Shown: in pieces, positions 1 through 8,405 of the stretch
Layout of the letters: the number at the start of each line of letters is the position of its first letter
Position numbering within the stretch: position 1 is the first letter of the stretch
DNA from: a virus
Reading direction: 5' to 3' (one strand)
Virus record (IMG/VR): IMGVR_UViG_3300031851_000085
Span: 1-34,187 of that record
Length of the DNA: 34,187 bases
Notes under the pieces: generated by a model
What the model was told of the DNA's origin: nothing
What the model saw: the letters and a program-made list of their open reading frames with translations, nothing else
The model's database searches: none
Program-made: the position numbers and the translations under genes

Positions 1-3000
1 AGATTTGCTGACTACAATACCATCATTAAAGATGGAAAAATTGTAGATTTTGAAATGGTAGACGAAGGTAAGTTCTACACGCGAGCAAATGTAATTGTCG
101 ATATTTTATCAGTTGGTTCTGGAGCTACAGCAGTCTGTGATATTGTAACTTGGACTAAAGATAGAGTTAATAAACTCAAAGATGTTCTCGATAGTAATAA
201 TGGTTATTACTTTACTAACTACAACACAGACAAAGGCAATGGATATGGCGTATGTGCTAGACCATTTGATTTAACTCAAAGTCTGGTTGATGATGGTAGT
301 CAGCACTCACCCATTTTGGGATTTGCTTACGATGGTCTGCCAATTTATGGACCTTATGGTTTTACTAACCCTCTGGACAAAAATAGTGCTGTTGCTAAGT
401 TATCTTCAGCATATGTTCTTAAATCTAATCGTTTGGGTGGTCCTAGCAGAGAAACATATCCACTAGGTACGTTTATTGAAGATTATGTATGGATGCCAAG
501 TACAAGAACTGGAAAATTGGACTTAGATGAGAATAATGGACGTTTTTGTGTAACACCCGAATATCCAGAAGGAACTTATGCATATTTCACATCAATTGAT
601 GATGACGGTAATCCTGCCTTCCCATACATTGTAGGTGAAAAGTTTTATTCTCTGCCTGTTGATTCTAACTACAATTCAGATCTATCTCAAGAAAATCTAC
701 CTACAAATGTCAAACGACTAAAAACTGCAGATGGATTGGTTAATGGTTCTAACACCATCTTGAAAATCAACTCAGTATCTACTGGTAACGTTGACGGTGT
801 TGATGTAATCGAATCACCAGATAGTTTTAAAGTTGGAAATAAATTCATTACTAATGATAAAGGATCAGGTGGATTTGGTGCATCGGCATTTGTTAAAGAA
901 GTTACAGGTAAGACTGTTACCTCCCTAACATGCAAATCTTTAGATCCCAATAATCTAACTAGTGTTTCGTATTTAAGATTGGTCAGTGCAGCATACCTAT
1001 TCAAAAATGACGTTATAACTCAAGAAGATTCAGATTTTACTGGTACAGTCATTGGTGACGTAATTAATTCTAATAATTTTGTCCTAGAAAATGTTACTGG
1101 TACATATGTACCTGGAAAGAAACTAAATTCGTCTTCTAGTATTCTAAGCATACTATTAGATAAGAATTCATTCTATACTGCTAATTCTGTTTTATCTTTG
1201 ACTGATGGGGATCAAAGTACCTTAGCATCTGGTAGAATTATTGAATTTGTAAGCAATCAGAACACAGTTAAGGTAGAATTGCTTTCTGGCAATTTTATTG
1301 TACCTGAAGATGCAGTTGTTGAATATTTTCTACAGAGCAATACACTTGGAGATACAGTTGGATCTAAAGTTATTACTCAAAGTAATCTAAGTAGGAACCT
1401 GGAAGCATTTTCTGCCGATGATAATATTGCATTGATTGAGACTGATGAACCACACAACGTTGGTGTTGGTAGTCAAATTGATATTACGTTAAATCCTGAT
1501 GTAGCACAGACAACCACAGATTATTATGTAAGAAAACGTTTTTACCAAGAAATCAAATTACAGAAACCAAATTTCGATAGCGTATTGAAAGATAGTGGTG
1601 TTGGTAGAGGAATTCTTTTAAATGGTGGTTTAGGATACACTGCAGGTGAGTTTTTAGACGTTGAACTAATTTTCCTTGATCAAAGTCAAGTAAGATCTGA
1701 TATTGGAGCTCCTGGTGATTCTAAAAATGCTAGAGCTACTCTATTTGTAAGTAATTTTGGTGGTAGTGGATATGGTAGTGTTTCTGTAGTTACCATCACA
1801 AATAAAGGTTCTGATTATATTAAAGGTGATGTCCTAACCGTTGTTGATTCAGATCTTAGTAGAAATCCGAGCGAGTTGTCTACACAAAGACTTGCTATTG
1901 ATGTTGATCACGTAGGTTTGTCTCTACAGAACGATACTATTAAGGTTAATCAAATTAACAAACTATCAATTGATGATTTACTTCTTATTGATAGTGAAAT
2001 TGTAAAAGTTACTGCTATCAATGAGTCCGAAAGAACTATTGTCGTTGATAGAGGACAAGAATCAACCAAGTTAGTTGATCATTACAATAATGCTCGCATT
2101 TCTTTGTATTCTGGTAAGTATAGGTTTGATGAGAATGCTAGACCTTTAGGTGATGGTGCAGATAAACCATATGTAATCAGTTATGATCCTATTACACAAA
2201 ATATGGTCTTGGCATTTAATTATGATGTCACATCACCTAGTGTAGTAACTTTTAGCAGTATTTTCCAAGACGACAGTACCCCTGCTAAGTCTATTGATAT
2301 TTCTGAAGTCAATCAAGGTGAGAATCGCCTTGAGTTCTCCAAAGATATTAACTTCGCAACTTATGCAGCAAATACTGATATCAGGATTCAGAAGTACTAT
2401 CGTTATAAGTTTGACACTAGTCATTCTTCAATGCGTGGCATCTTCCTCGATTTCTCTGCTAGTAGACAAGGTAACCTATTTACTGAAGAAAAAGAAGTTA
2501 GTGGTATTCAACCTGGTAATGTGGGATCTTATGTTGCTATCACTTTAGGATTTGGTCCTGCTATTGTAGGATCTACGCAAAAACGTTATCCAGTTAACTT
2601 TGACACGTATTACTACTTTATTAAAGCAGGTAGTAACGTCAATACTGATAATGCTGCACTTAAAGTAATTGATGATCCTATTGCTGGTTTGAAAAGTGCT
2701 GTTTTTGTTACTCCAAACAAATTTGCATATTCTATTAAAAAATTACCTGATTATGATGGTAAAGGTGATATTTCATACACTACAACATCTGCATTTGCTG
2801 AAGGTAAGATTGTTTCTGCATCTATTGATAATCTAGGTCAAGAATATTCAAGAATGCCAATTATTGAAGGTTGCTTAGTATCTTCAAACAATGAAACAGT
2901 TGTTACAGCAACCATCGATACTATTACTACAGGTATTTCTGCTATTGGTATTACTTCGGGTGGTAAAAAATATATAAATCCAGGAGCAATTGTCACCAAT

Positions 3001-6000
3001 GGTGATGGCGAAGGTGCTGAGTTTAAGGTGTATTCAGAAGCAGGAACAGTTAGAAGAATTGATATTCTTAAACCTGGTAAAGGTTTTACATATCCTCCCA
3101 CAATTTCTGTATATGAAAAAGACGTAAAAGTATATTTTACATCATCTAATATTGGTGTACCTAAGGATATTAAAATTATTTCTAATGGTGGTGATTTCCA
3201 TGCAGACAATACCATTGAAACGGTATTCAGATCTTCATATGCAGTTATTGCAAAAGGTGATATTCCTCAGTTCTTTGATGGAGAGCGTGTTCAGCAACGT
3301 ATTGGAAACACAACTATCTTCTCAGCATATATTTCTAAGGGTGGTTGGAGACAAGGATCTAACATTATACGTCTATCAAAAATTGATGGTGTATTTGATA
3401 CTAATATCGAGTTGACATCTGTATTAGATTCTAGCAGAAGTGTTGAAGTTGATCAGGTACTTTATACTGAATTTGATACTGATGTAAGAACATACTACAA
3501 TAACCTTGGTAGGTATGCATCTGATAGAGGTAAGATTAGCAGCAGGTCACAAAGACTAACTGATTCTTATTTCTACCAAGACTATTCGTATATGATTCAG
3601 TCTAGGACTCCCATTGATGTATGGAGAGACCTAATCAAGCAAACAACCCATCCAGCTGGTTTCCAACTGTTTGGTGAAGTTTTAATTGATAGTACACAAC
3701 AAATTGAAATGCCTGTTGGTCAAACACCAACTACAAGCATTACTATTATTGAATTACCAAAGGTTACTATTAGTTCGGAGTACAAATCCACAGTCCTTAC
3801 TAATACTCTAGTTACTATACATGATCTCAACGTTCGTAGAGGTGTTGGATCTATTTCGATTGATGAATATGATGTTGAGGGTATTCTATCCAAAGAATTA
3901 ATTCTACAGCAAGATTTTGACGGTCGTTATGCAAGTGATGCCGATTTTATTGGAACAGCGAGAGAACTAAGCAGTACACCTACACTTTCTTCATCTGCAG
4001 GTACACTTAATGCTCCTGCTGGCGAAGTATTGAAATTATATGCAACTAAGCAGTTGAGTAATAGTATCAGTGTGCAACCCACCGATTTATTCTCGCAAAC
4101 ATATATTAGTACTTTAAGTGTAGGTGATGTTGAATTTGAAAGTGGTGGTGGCATAGTAGATTTAGGTTCTACGCCAGTCCAAGGATTTGTTTGGGATTAC
4201 TCAAGCACCCAAAAAGTATTTGGTGTCAGGATTTCTGATACTGCTGAGAATCCTTTGCAGAATTGTGAAGTTGGTGATGTATTTACTTACTATCAAACTG
4301 CAACAACTTACTTTACATTTGAAATTACTGAGTTACTTGCACCTGCATATGACGCTGTTACTGGTATTAATGGTAACGGTAATGTCATTGGAAGAAAAAC
4401 GTTTACTTTAATAGATAAAGCAAACAATCTTCCATATACTCCATATAATGAGCAAGAACTATTTCTTACATTGAATGGTGTTGCTCAAGAACCTTTAAAA
4501 TCATTTAAAGTTGAAGGTACTCAGATTACATTTTCAGATGCTCCTCTAGGAGCACAGTATCCTGTAACTGGGCAAGCTACTGATGACACCTATGAAACTG
4601 ATCCTACTAAATTTGTTTGCCGATCATTTAAATTTAAGAATGACTTATATAATGATAGGTATCTCAGAAAGTTAAAAGATATTTCACCTCAGTTTGATGG
4701 TATCACTACTCAGTTCGATCTTTATTGGAATGATGGTACTGTTGTTAAGTCAGCTGACGGTGAAAAGTTTCTTATCTTTATGAATGGTGTGCTACAGAAA
4801 GCAAAAACTACTGAGGATACTCCTCTTGGTAATGCATACTATATTAGGAAAAGAACTTCCGATTCGCAACCTGATGCTATTGTATTTGCTGAAGCACCTA
4901 GAAATTTTGCAGATGATATTGATAGTCCACCAGTCCAATTAGATCAAAGAGAATCATTCTTTGGATATACCGTTGGTGCTTATGATCGTCTGACCATTGA
5001 CAATCGTCTTATTCCATATAGAGGCGTTGGTCCATACTTGGTATTTGATGAAGTTGAAAATACAATCAAGAATATCACTGATGCTAGATTTGCTTATGTT
5101 TTCGTTGATGGTGTACTTCAAAATCCTGATACCTATATTCTTAATGGACCCAACATTACATTTACTGATATTCTAACTAAGTATACTCCAGAAACTGGGG
5201 AAGCAACGTTTAGTAAGGTAGATATCATTTCTTTGTATGGAAGACAGGTTCCAAAAACATTATCTTTCTATGATTTTGATAGATTTGGTTATACTAATGA
5301 ATTAACAATAAACTTTGAAAGAAAAATTACCACTGCTAATGGAACTTCTGAATATCTAAATTTCCAGAACAGTCTTAATTCATTCAATCCATATGCTACC
5401 AAAACTTTATATACACTTGCCGCTGATGGTACTAGAAAACATCTTGGTAAGGTAGATGGTATTTTCTATACTGAATTGGCAGATGGTACAGCAGATGGCA
5501 GTTCTAAACCAGATGTTGTTGCAACCAAATTTAGATTCACGCTTTTAAATGCATCTAATATAGATTTTGAAAACTTTTCTTATGATCCATTAACAGATGA
5601 CGATGATGATTACACTAAAGTTCAAACTATATTTGTAACTGATGGTGATATTATTATTAGTCTCAATAACCTGAACAAAGAATATTCCATCGATGTTTCA
5701 TATAGAACTGATGATGAGGGATTGAGAGAACTTACTAGGGATATTCCTGGATGGTTGCGTGGGTCTGCGATTGGCGATGATGCATATAATACTAAGTATG
5801 AATTGCTTAGTGATATTCTCGAAGGTGATCAAATTTTGGTTGACGGTGAATCTGAAACCAGAACTATTGAATCTATTCCTGCTTTTGCAACAACCAGAAA
5901 CTTTAGGAATGGCGAAGTTGCTAAGTTTGAACACTTTGCTAAGGTAGAAGCAACTAATTATAATGGATTGATTAGAGGTGAAGGTCTTAGTGTTACTTGC

Positions 6001-7812
6001 CAAATTACTGATGGTGTAGTATCTAATATTGGATTTAGTGATCTTGAGTGGAACAAAAGAGACCTTAAGTTATTCTTTGACACAGGTATTCTTCTACAAC
6101 CAACAGCATACCAATACTTTAGTCCACCACAAATTAAATTTGTTGCCCAAGATGGTAATGGTGGTGGTGCAAAAGCAGAAGTTCTTTCTGTAAACGGTCA
6201 AATCTTAGATGTCATTCTGATTGAAGGTGGTTCTGGATATACTTCACCTCCTAAAGCAATTGTAACTAGAGGTTACGATGTATACAGAAAACCAAATCGT
6301 GTAATTAGCACTCTTTACAATTTTACTGTATCAACGCAAGTTGCTAGTGGTGGTTCTCTATCTGTAGTACAAACCGAAGTTGCTCTGTTTAGTGAAGGTG
6401 CTCAGTCTGGTATCTTCTCTATTATTTCTTTTGGTGGTCTTACTGGTGTAGCAACTCAAACTGCTTCTCAGAAAACTACAGAGGTTCATGGTGAAGGTGT
6501 TGAAGCAGGTACTGAACTACGTCCTAATATAGGGCAGATCACTACCAGGCGTCCAATTGATACTAATGTTTCTCAGGCAACTATTCCTGGAACAACTGTT
6601 ACTCAGATTACATTGGATATTACTCCAGTGTCGATTACATCTACATCTACTATTGAGACTCAAGAACTCAATCTTATTGTAGAGATTGACATTAACAAAC
6701 CAGCAGTATTCATTCAAGATTCTGATGCCTACAGTGGCGTTGGTGCTTTCTTGGATTCTGCTTTGTCTCCAAGTGCTACTACAGTATACATTCCAAATAC
6801 TTCCTTGTTCTCAGATCAAGGCAAACTGCAAATTGGTAAGGAAATTGTATCTTACGATTCCAAACTACTTGACAGATTCCTAGATGTAACCAGAGGTATT
6901 GATGGAAGTTTTGCTCAAGCACATCCAGGTGGTCAGTACCTTAGAACACTTCCTGAATCTATCAGTGTATTCTCTGCGGGTGTTCAAACAATTCTGCAAA
7001 GCGAAATTTCTGTTGCAACCACTGACATCTCAGTAGTTGAGCAGACAGCAACTATAACTTCTGAACAGTCAGTAATCTCTCAAGAAAGAATTATTGAAGT
7101 TACTATTAGACATGAAGAAATTACCGCATTCCTTGATGTTGAAGTAGATAAAGAATTACTGATCATTCCCCCAGAATCAGAACTTGATAATTCATCTTTA
7201 GCACTTGGATTCTCTAGCGTCAGTTACATTAGTACTGCAGTTGAAAATATTAGTTCTAATATTACAGCAGTTCAGCATAGTTCTACTATCATTACGGTAG
7301 AGAACAATATTGAATTGGTACAGAACTTACAAGTTGGTACACAAATTACCAAGTTTGATGGGTTTGCTACCATTACTGCTATTTCTTCTGCACTACTAAC
7401 ACCTGAAACTCAGGTTCAGGTATCTGTTGCTCCTGTAATTAATACTATGAATGCCTTGGTGACAAATTCTGTCATCACTGTCATTCTTGCTACTGATACT
7501 ACAGCAAGAGTTGATTTCACCAGAGGTGCTGACGGTGGCATTCTTGGTGGAGAAACAGCGACTGAAAGAAAGGATGCTGCAGCGACTCAGGCAAACAGTG
7601 TAGAAATGACTTCTACAGTGTTTACTACTATTATGAGTAACGTTGATACCTCCGCATCTGGTATCGAGTCTACATATAGTGTAAGTTCGCATCTACCAGT
7701 TATTGGTGGTATTGATAAACCTGCTGATATACAATTAACCAGACAAACTGGTTTAATCGATTACTTTACAGAACTTGTGGTATTAGAAACTTCCGTTGTA
7801 ACTAGAAATTAA
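1..7812 (+). CDS. Giant YHYH-domain virion structural protein (3' part, gp7 position)
   Basis: The frame is open from base 1, so this is the C-terminal 2603 residues of a longer protein; the true start lies upstream. Visible residues ~60-215 form a YHYH-like domain: QHSPILGFAYDGLPIYGPYG at 101-120, then NGRFCVTPEYPEGTYAYF near 179-196. Further on are GxGYT-type beta modules (~535-545, ~970-1040, ~2040-2090), a stalk-like motif with conserved RG and H (~641-697, again ~2261-2315), an FDTSHSSM segment (~804-811), and three tail-fibre NGV-Q motifs (~1481-1520, ~1590-1633, ~1696-1725). The last ~290 residues are rich in Thr, Ser, Val and Ile and poor in aromatics. It precedes gp8 and a 177-aa gene, roughly the T4 gp7 slot, but I see no direct gp7 similarity. 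The inferred role is baseplate periphery or adhesion. The stop overlaps the next ATG (TAATG). Virion protein is near certain; exact identity is not. Confidence 0.85.
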   Translation, partial: RFADYNTIIKDGKIVDFEMVDEGKFYTRANVIVDILSVGSGATAVCDIVTWTKDRVNKLKDVLDSNNGYYFTNYNTDKGNGYGVCARPFDLTQSLVDDGSQHSPILGFAYDGLPIYGPYGFTNPLDKNSAVAKLSSAYVLKSNRLGGPSRETYPLGTFIEDYVWMPSTRTGKLDLDENNGRFCVTPEYPEGTYAYFTSIDDDGNPAFPYIVGEKFYSLPVDSNYNSDLSQENLPTNVKRLKTADGLVNGSNTILKINSVSTGNVDGVDVIESPDSFKVGNKFITNDKGSGGFGASAFVKEVTGKTVTSLTCKSLDPNNLTSVSYLRLVSAAYLFKNDVITQEDSDFTGTVIGDVINSNNFVLENVTGTYVPGKKLNSSSSILSILLDKNSFYTANSVLSLTDGDQSTLASGRIIEFVSNQNTVKVELLSGNFIVPEDAVVEYFLQSNTLGDTVGSKVITQSNLSRNLEAFSADDNIALIETDEPHNVGVGSQIDITLNPDVAQTTTDYYVRKRFYQEIKLQKPNFDSVLKDSGVGRGILLNGGLGYTAGEFLDVELIFLDQSQVRSDIGAPGDSKNARATLFVSNFGGSGYGSVSVVTITNKGSDYIKGDVLTVVDSDLSRNPSELSTQRLAIDVDHVGLSLQNDTIKVNQINKLSIDDLLLIDSEIVKVTAINESERTIVVDRGQESTKLVDHYNNARISLYSGKYRFDENARPLGDGADKPYVISYDPITQNMVLAFNYDVTSPSVVTFSSIFQDDSTPAKSIDISEVNQGENRLEFSKDINFATYAANTDIRIQKYYRYKFDTSHSSMRGIFLDFSASRQGNLFTEEKEVSGIQPGNVGSYVAITLGFGPAIVGSTQKRYPVNFDTYYYFIKAGSNVNTDNAALKVIDDPIAGLKSAVFVTPNKFAYSIKKLPDYDGKGDISYTTTSAFAEGKIVSASIDNLGQEYSRMPIIEGCLVSSNNETVVTATIDTITTGISAIGITSGGKKYINPGAIVTNGDGEGAEFKVYSEAGTVRRIDILKPGKGFTYPPTISVYEKDVKVYFTSSNIGVPKDIKIISNGGDFHADNTIETVFRSSYAVIAKGDIPQFFDGERVQQRIGNTTIFSAYISKGGWRQGSNIIRLSKIDGVFDTNIELTSVLDSSRSVEVDQVLYTEFDTDVRTYYNNLGRYASDRGKISSRSQRLTDSYFYQDYSYMIQSRTPIDVWRDLIKQTTHPAGFQLFGEVLIDSTQQIEMPVGQTPTTSITIIELPKVTISSEYKSTVLTNTLVTIHDLNVRRGVGSISIDEYDVEGILSKELILQQDFDGRYASDADFIGTARELSSTPTLSSSAGTLNAPAGEVLKLYATKQLSNSISVQPTDLFSQTYISTLSVGDVEFESGGGIVDLGSTPVQGFVWDYSSTQKVFGVRISDTAENPLQNCEVGDVFTYYQTATTYFTFEITELLAPAYDAVTGINGNGNVIGRKTFTLIDKANNLPYTPYNEQELFLTLNGVAQEPLKSFKVEGTQITFSDAPLGAQYPVTGQATDDTYETDPTKFVCRSFKFKNDLYNDRYLRKLKDISPQFDGITTQFDLYWNDGTVVKSADGEKFLIFMNGVLQKAKTTEDTPLGNAYYIRKRTSDSQPDAIVFAEAPRNFADDIDSPPVQLDQRESFFGYTVGAYDRLTIDNRLIPYRGVGPYLVFDEVENTIKNITDARFAYVFVDGVLQNPDTYILNGPNITFTDILTKYTPETGEATFSKVDIISLYGRQVPKTLSFYDFDRFGYTNELTINFERKITTANGTSEYLNFQNSLNSFNPYATKTLYTLAADGTRKHLGKVDGIFYTELADGTADGSSKPDVVATKFRFTLLNASNIDFENFSYDPLTDDDDDYTKVQTIFVTDGDIIISLNNLNKEYSIDVSYRTDDEGLRELTRDIPGWLRGSAIGDDAYNTKYELLSDILEGDQILVDGESETRTIESIPAFATTRNFRNGEVAKFEHFAKVEATNYNGLIRGEGLSVTCQITDGVVSNIGFSDLEWNKRDLKLFFDTGILLQPTAYQYFSPPQIKFVAQDGNGGGAKAEVLSVNGQILDVILIEGGSGYTSPPKAIVTRGYDVYRKPNRVISTLYNFTVSTQVASGGSLSVVQTEVALFSEGAQSGIFSIISFGGLTGVATQTASQKTTEVHGEGVEAGTELRPNIGQITTRRPIDTNVSQATIPGTTVTQITLDITPVSITSTSTIETQELNLIVEIDINKPAVFIQDSDAYSGVGAFLDSALSPSATTVYIPNTSLFSDQGKLQIGKEIVSYDSKLLDRFLDVTRGIDGSFAQAHPGGQYLRTLPESISVFSAGVQTILQSEISVATTDISVVEQTATITSEQSVISQERIIEVTIRHEEITAFLDVEVDKELLIIPPESELDNSSLALGFSSVSYISTAVENISSNITAVQHSSTIITVENNIELVQNLQVGTQITKFDGFATITAISSALLTPETQVQVSVAPVINTMNALVTNSVITVILATDTTARVDFTRGADGGILGGETATERKDAAATQANSVEMTSTVFTTIMSNVDTSASGIESTYSVSSHLPVIGGIDKPADIQLTRQTGLIDYFTELVVLETSVVTRN

Positions 7813-8345
7813 TGGCAGAACTACAATTAGCATCACCATACAATCAAGTAACTAAACGTGACGGAACCAATGTTACTGTAGGAAATTTTCGACAGAGAAT
7901 TCCTGCAGGATTTGAGTCCTTTACTAGCGGTACTGTAACATTCACTCTTGCTGATTATGAAGCAATTAAATTTGAAGGTGATCATGTTATAGATGATGTA
8001 ACCAGAGCATATCCTCAACTTGCTATTAGAGATTTTGAATTAAGACCTTTTTCTGGATTCACTCTAGGCGGAGATAGATTCACTTTGGGACCATCACCAA
8101 TGATGATGGGGTTGACCATGGCAAATGGCAATCAAACTATATCCGTAGATGCAGCAAATCCAACGGAAATTGTTGTGCAAACAACTAATAATTTCCTAGA
8201 TTCTGGGCATCTATTTACATCTGCGCGTTCACTTATAGAGTATACTTCTAAAGTAAGTAGTACTCGATTTTTGGGTTACGTTAAAAGCGGACCTAACACG
8301 CTAAATAACAATGATGAGTTGATCCAATTCTCTGGTCCTGAGTGA
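7812..8345 (+). CDS. Small virion-type protein between gp7 slot and gp8 (177 aa)
   Basis: The ATG shares its A with the TAA of the upstream giant gene, so translation is probably coupled; no strong Shine-Dalgarno sequence is visible. The N-terminal half (residues ~20-110) is rich in Gly, Phe, Thr and Met and has no motif I can name. The C-terminal part (~128-175) reads SGHLFTSARSLIEYTSKV then GYVKSGPNT and ends in DELIQFSGPE. This follows the pattern seen in phage stalk modules (hydrophobic LIEY strand, exposed loop, then a G/RG-rich turn) and recalls the EIVSY...TRGIDGS segment near the C-terminus of the preceding giant protein. No signal peptide, membrane segment or Cys is seen. Position suggests a baseplate-associated structural component, possibly a partner of the upstream giant. 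I do not recognise a T4 homologue. Confidence 0.85.
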   Translation: MAELQLASPYNQVTKRDGTNVTVGNFRQRIPAGFESFTSGTVTFTLADYEAIKFEGDHVIDDVTRAYPQLAIRDFELRPFSGFTLGGDRFTLGPSPMMMGLTMANGNQTISVDAANPTEIVVQTTNNFLDSGHLFTSARSLIEYTSKVSSTRFLGYVKSGPNTLNNNDELIQFSGPE

Positions 8346-8405
8346 ACCAAGGATAAATTAGTATAAATAAATCAGATATTAAATAACGTTCTAGAGAAAA
8401 CAACA
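8346..8405 (+). other. Intergenic leader before gp8
   Basis: This 60-bp AT-rich gap holds the late promoter box and, just before the ATG at 8406, an AGAGAAAA stretch that could be a weak ribosome binding site. No terminator for the upstream gene is visible, so read-through from upstream is likely. Confidence 0.6.
8362..8369 (+). promoter_or_regulatory. T4-type late promoter box TATAAATA
   Basis: An exact TATAAATA octamer lies in the only sizeable intergenic gap (8346-8405), 36 nt upstream of the gp8 ATG. TATAAATA is the T4 late promoter -10-like element recognised by gp55 with sliding-clamp activation, and NATAAATA is used by cyanophage T4-like late genes. Start of transcription would fall a few bases downstream. 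It probably drives gp8 and the genes that follow. Confidence 0.75.

Noticed and set aside
2969-2981. TATATAAAT as a further late promoter
   Set aside because: It lies inside a coding frame, does not match TATAAATA fully, and has no gene start near it.
2838-3215. 125-aa reverse-strand open frame
   Set aside because: Antisense shadow of the YHYH giant; no independent support.
1-7812. Calling the first giant a true gp7 homologue
   Set aside because: Only its position before gp8 suggests gp7. I see no gp7-specific sequence, and a 177-aa gene intervenes.
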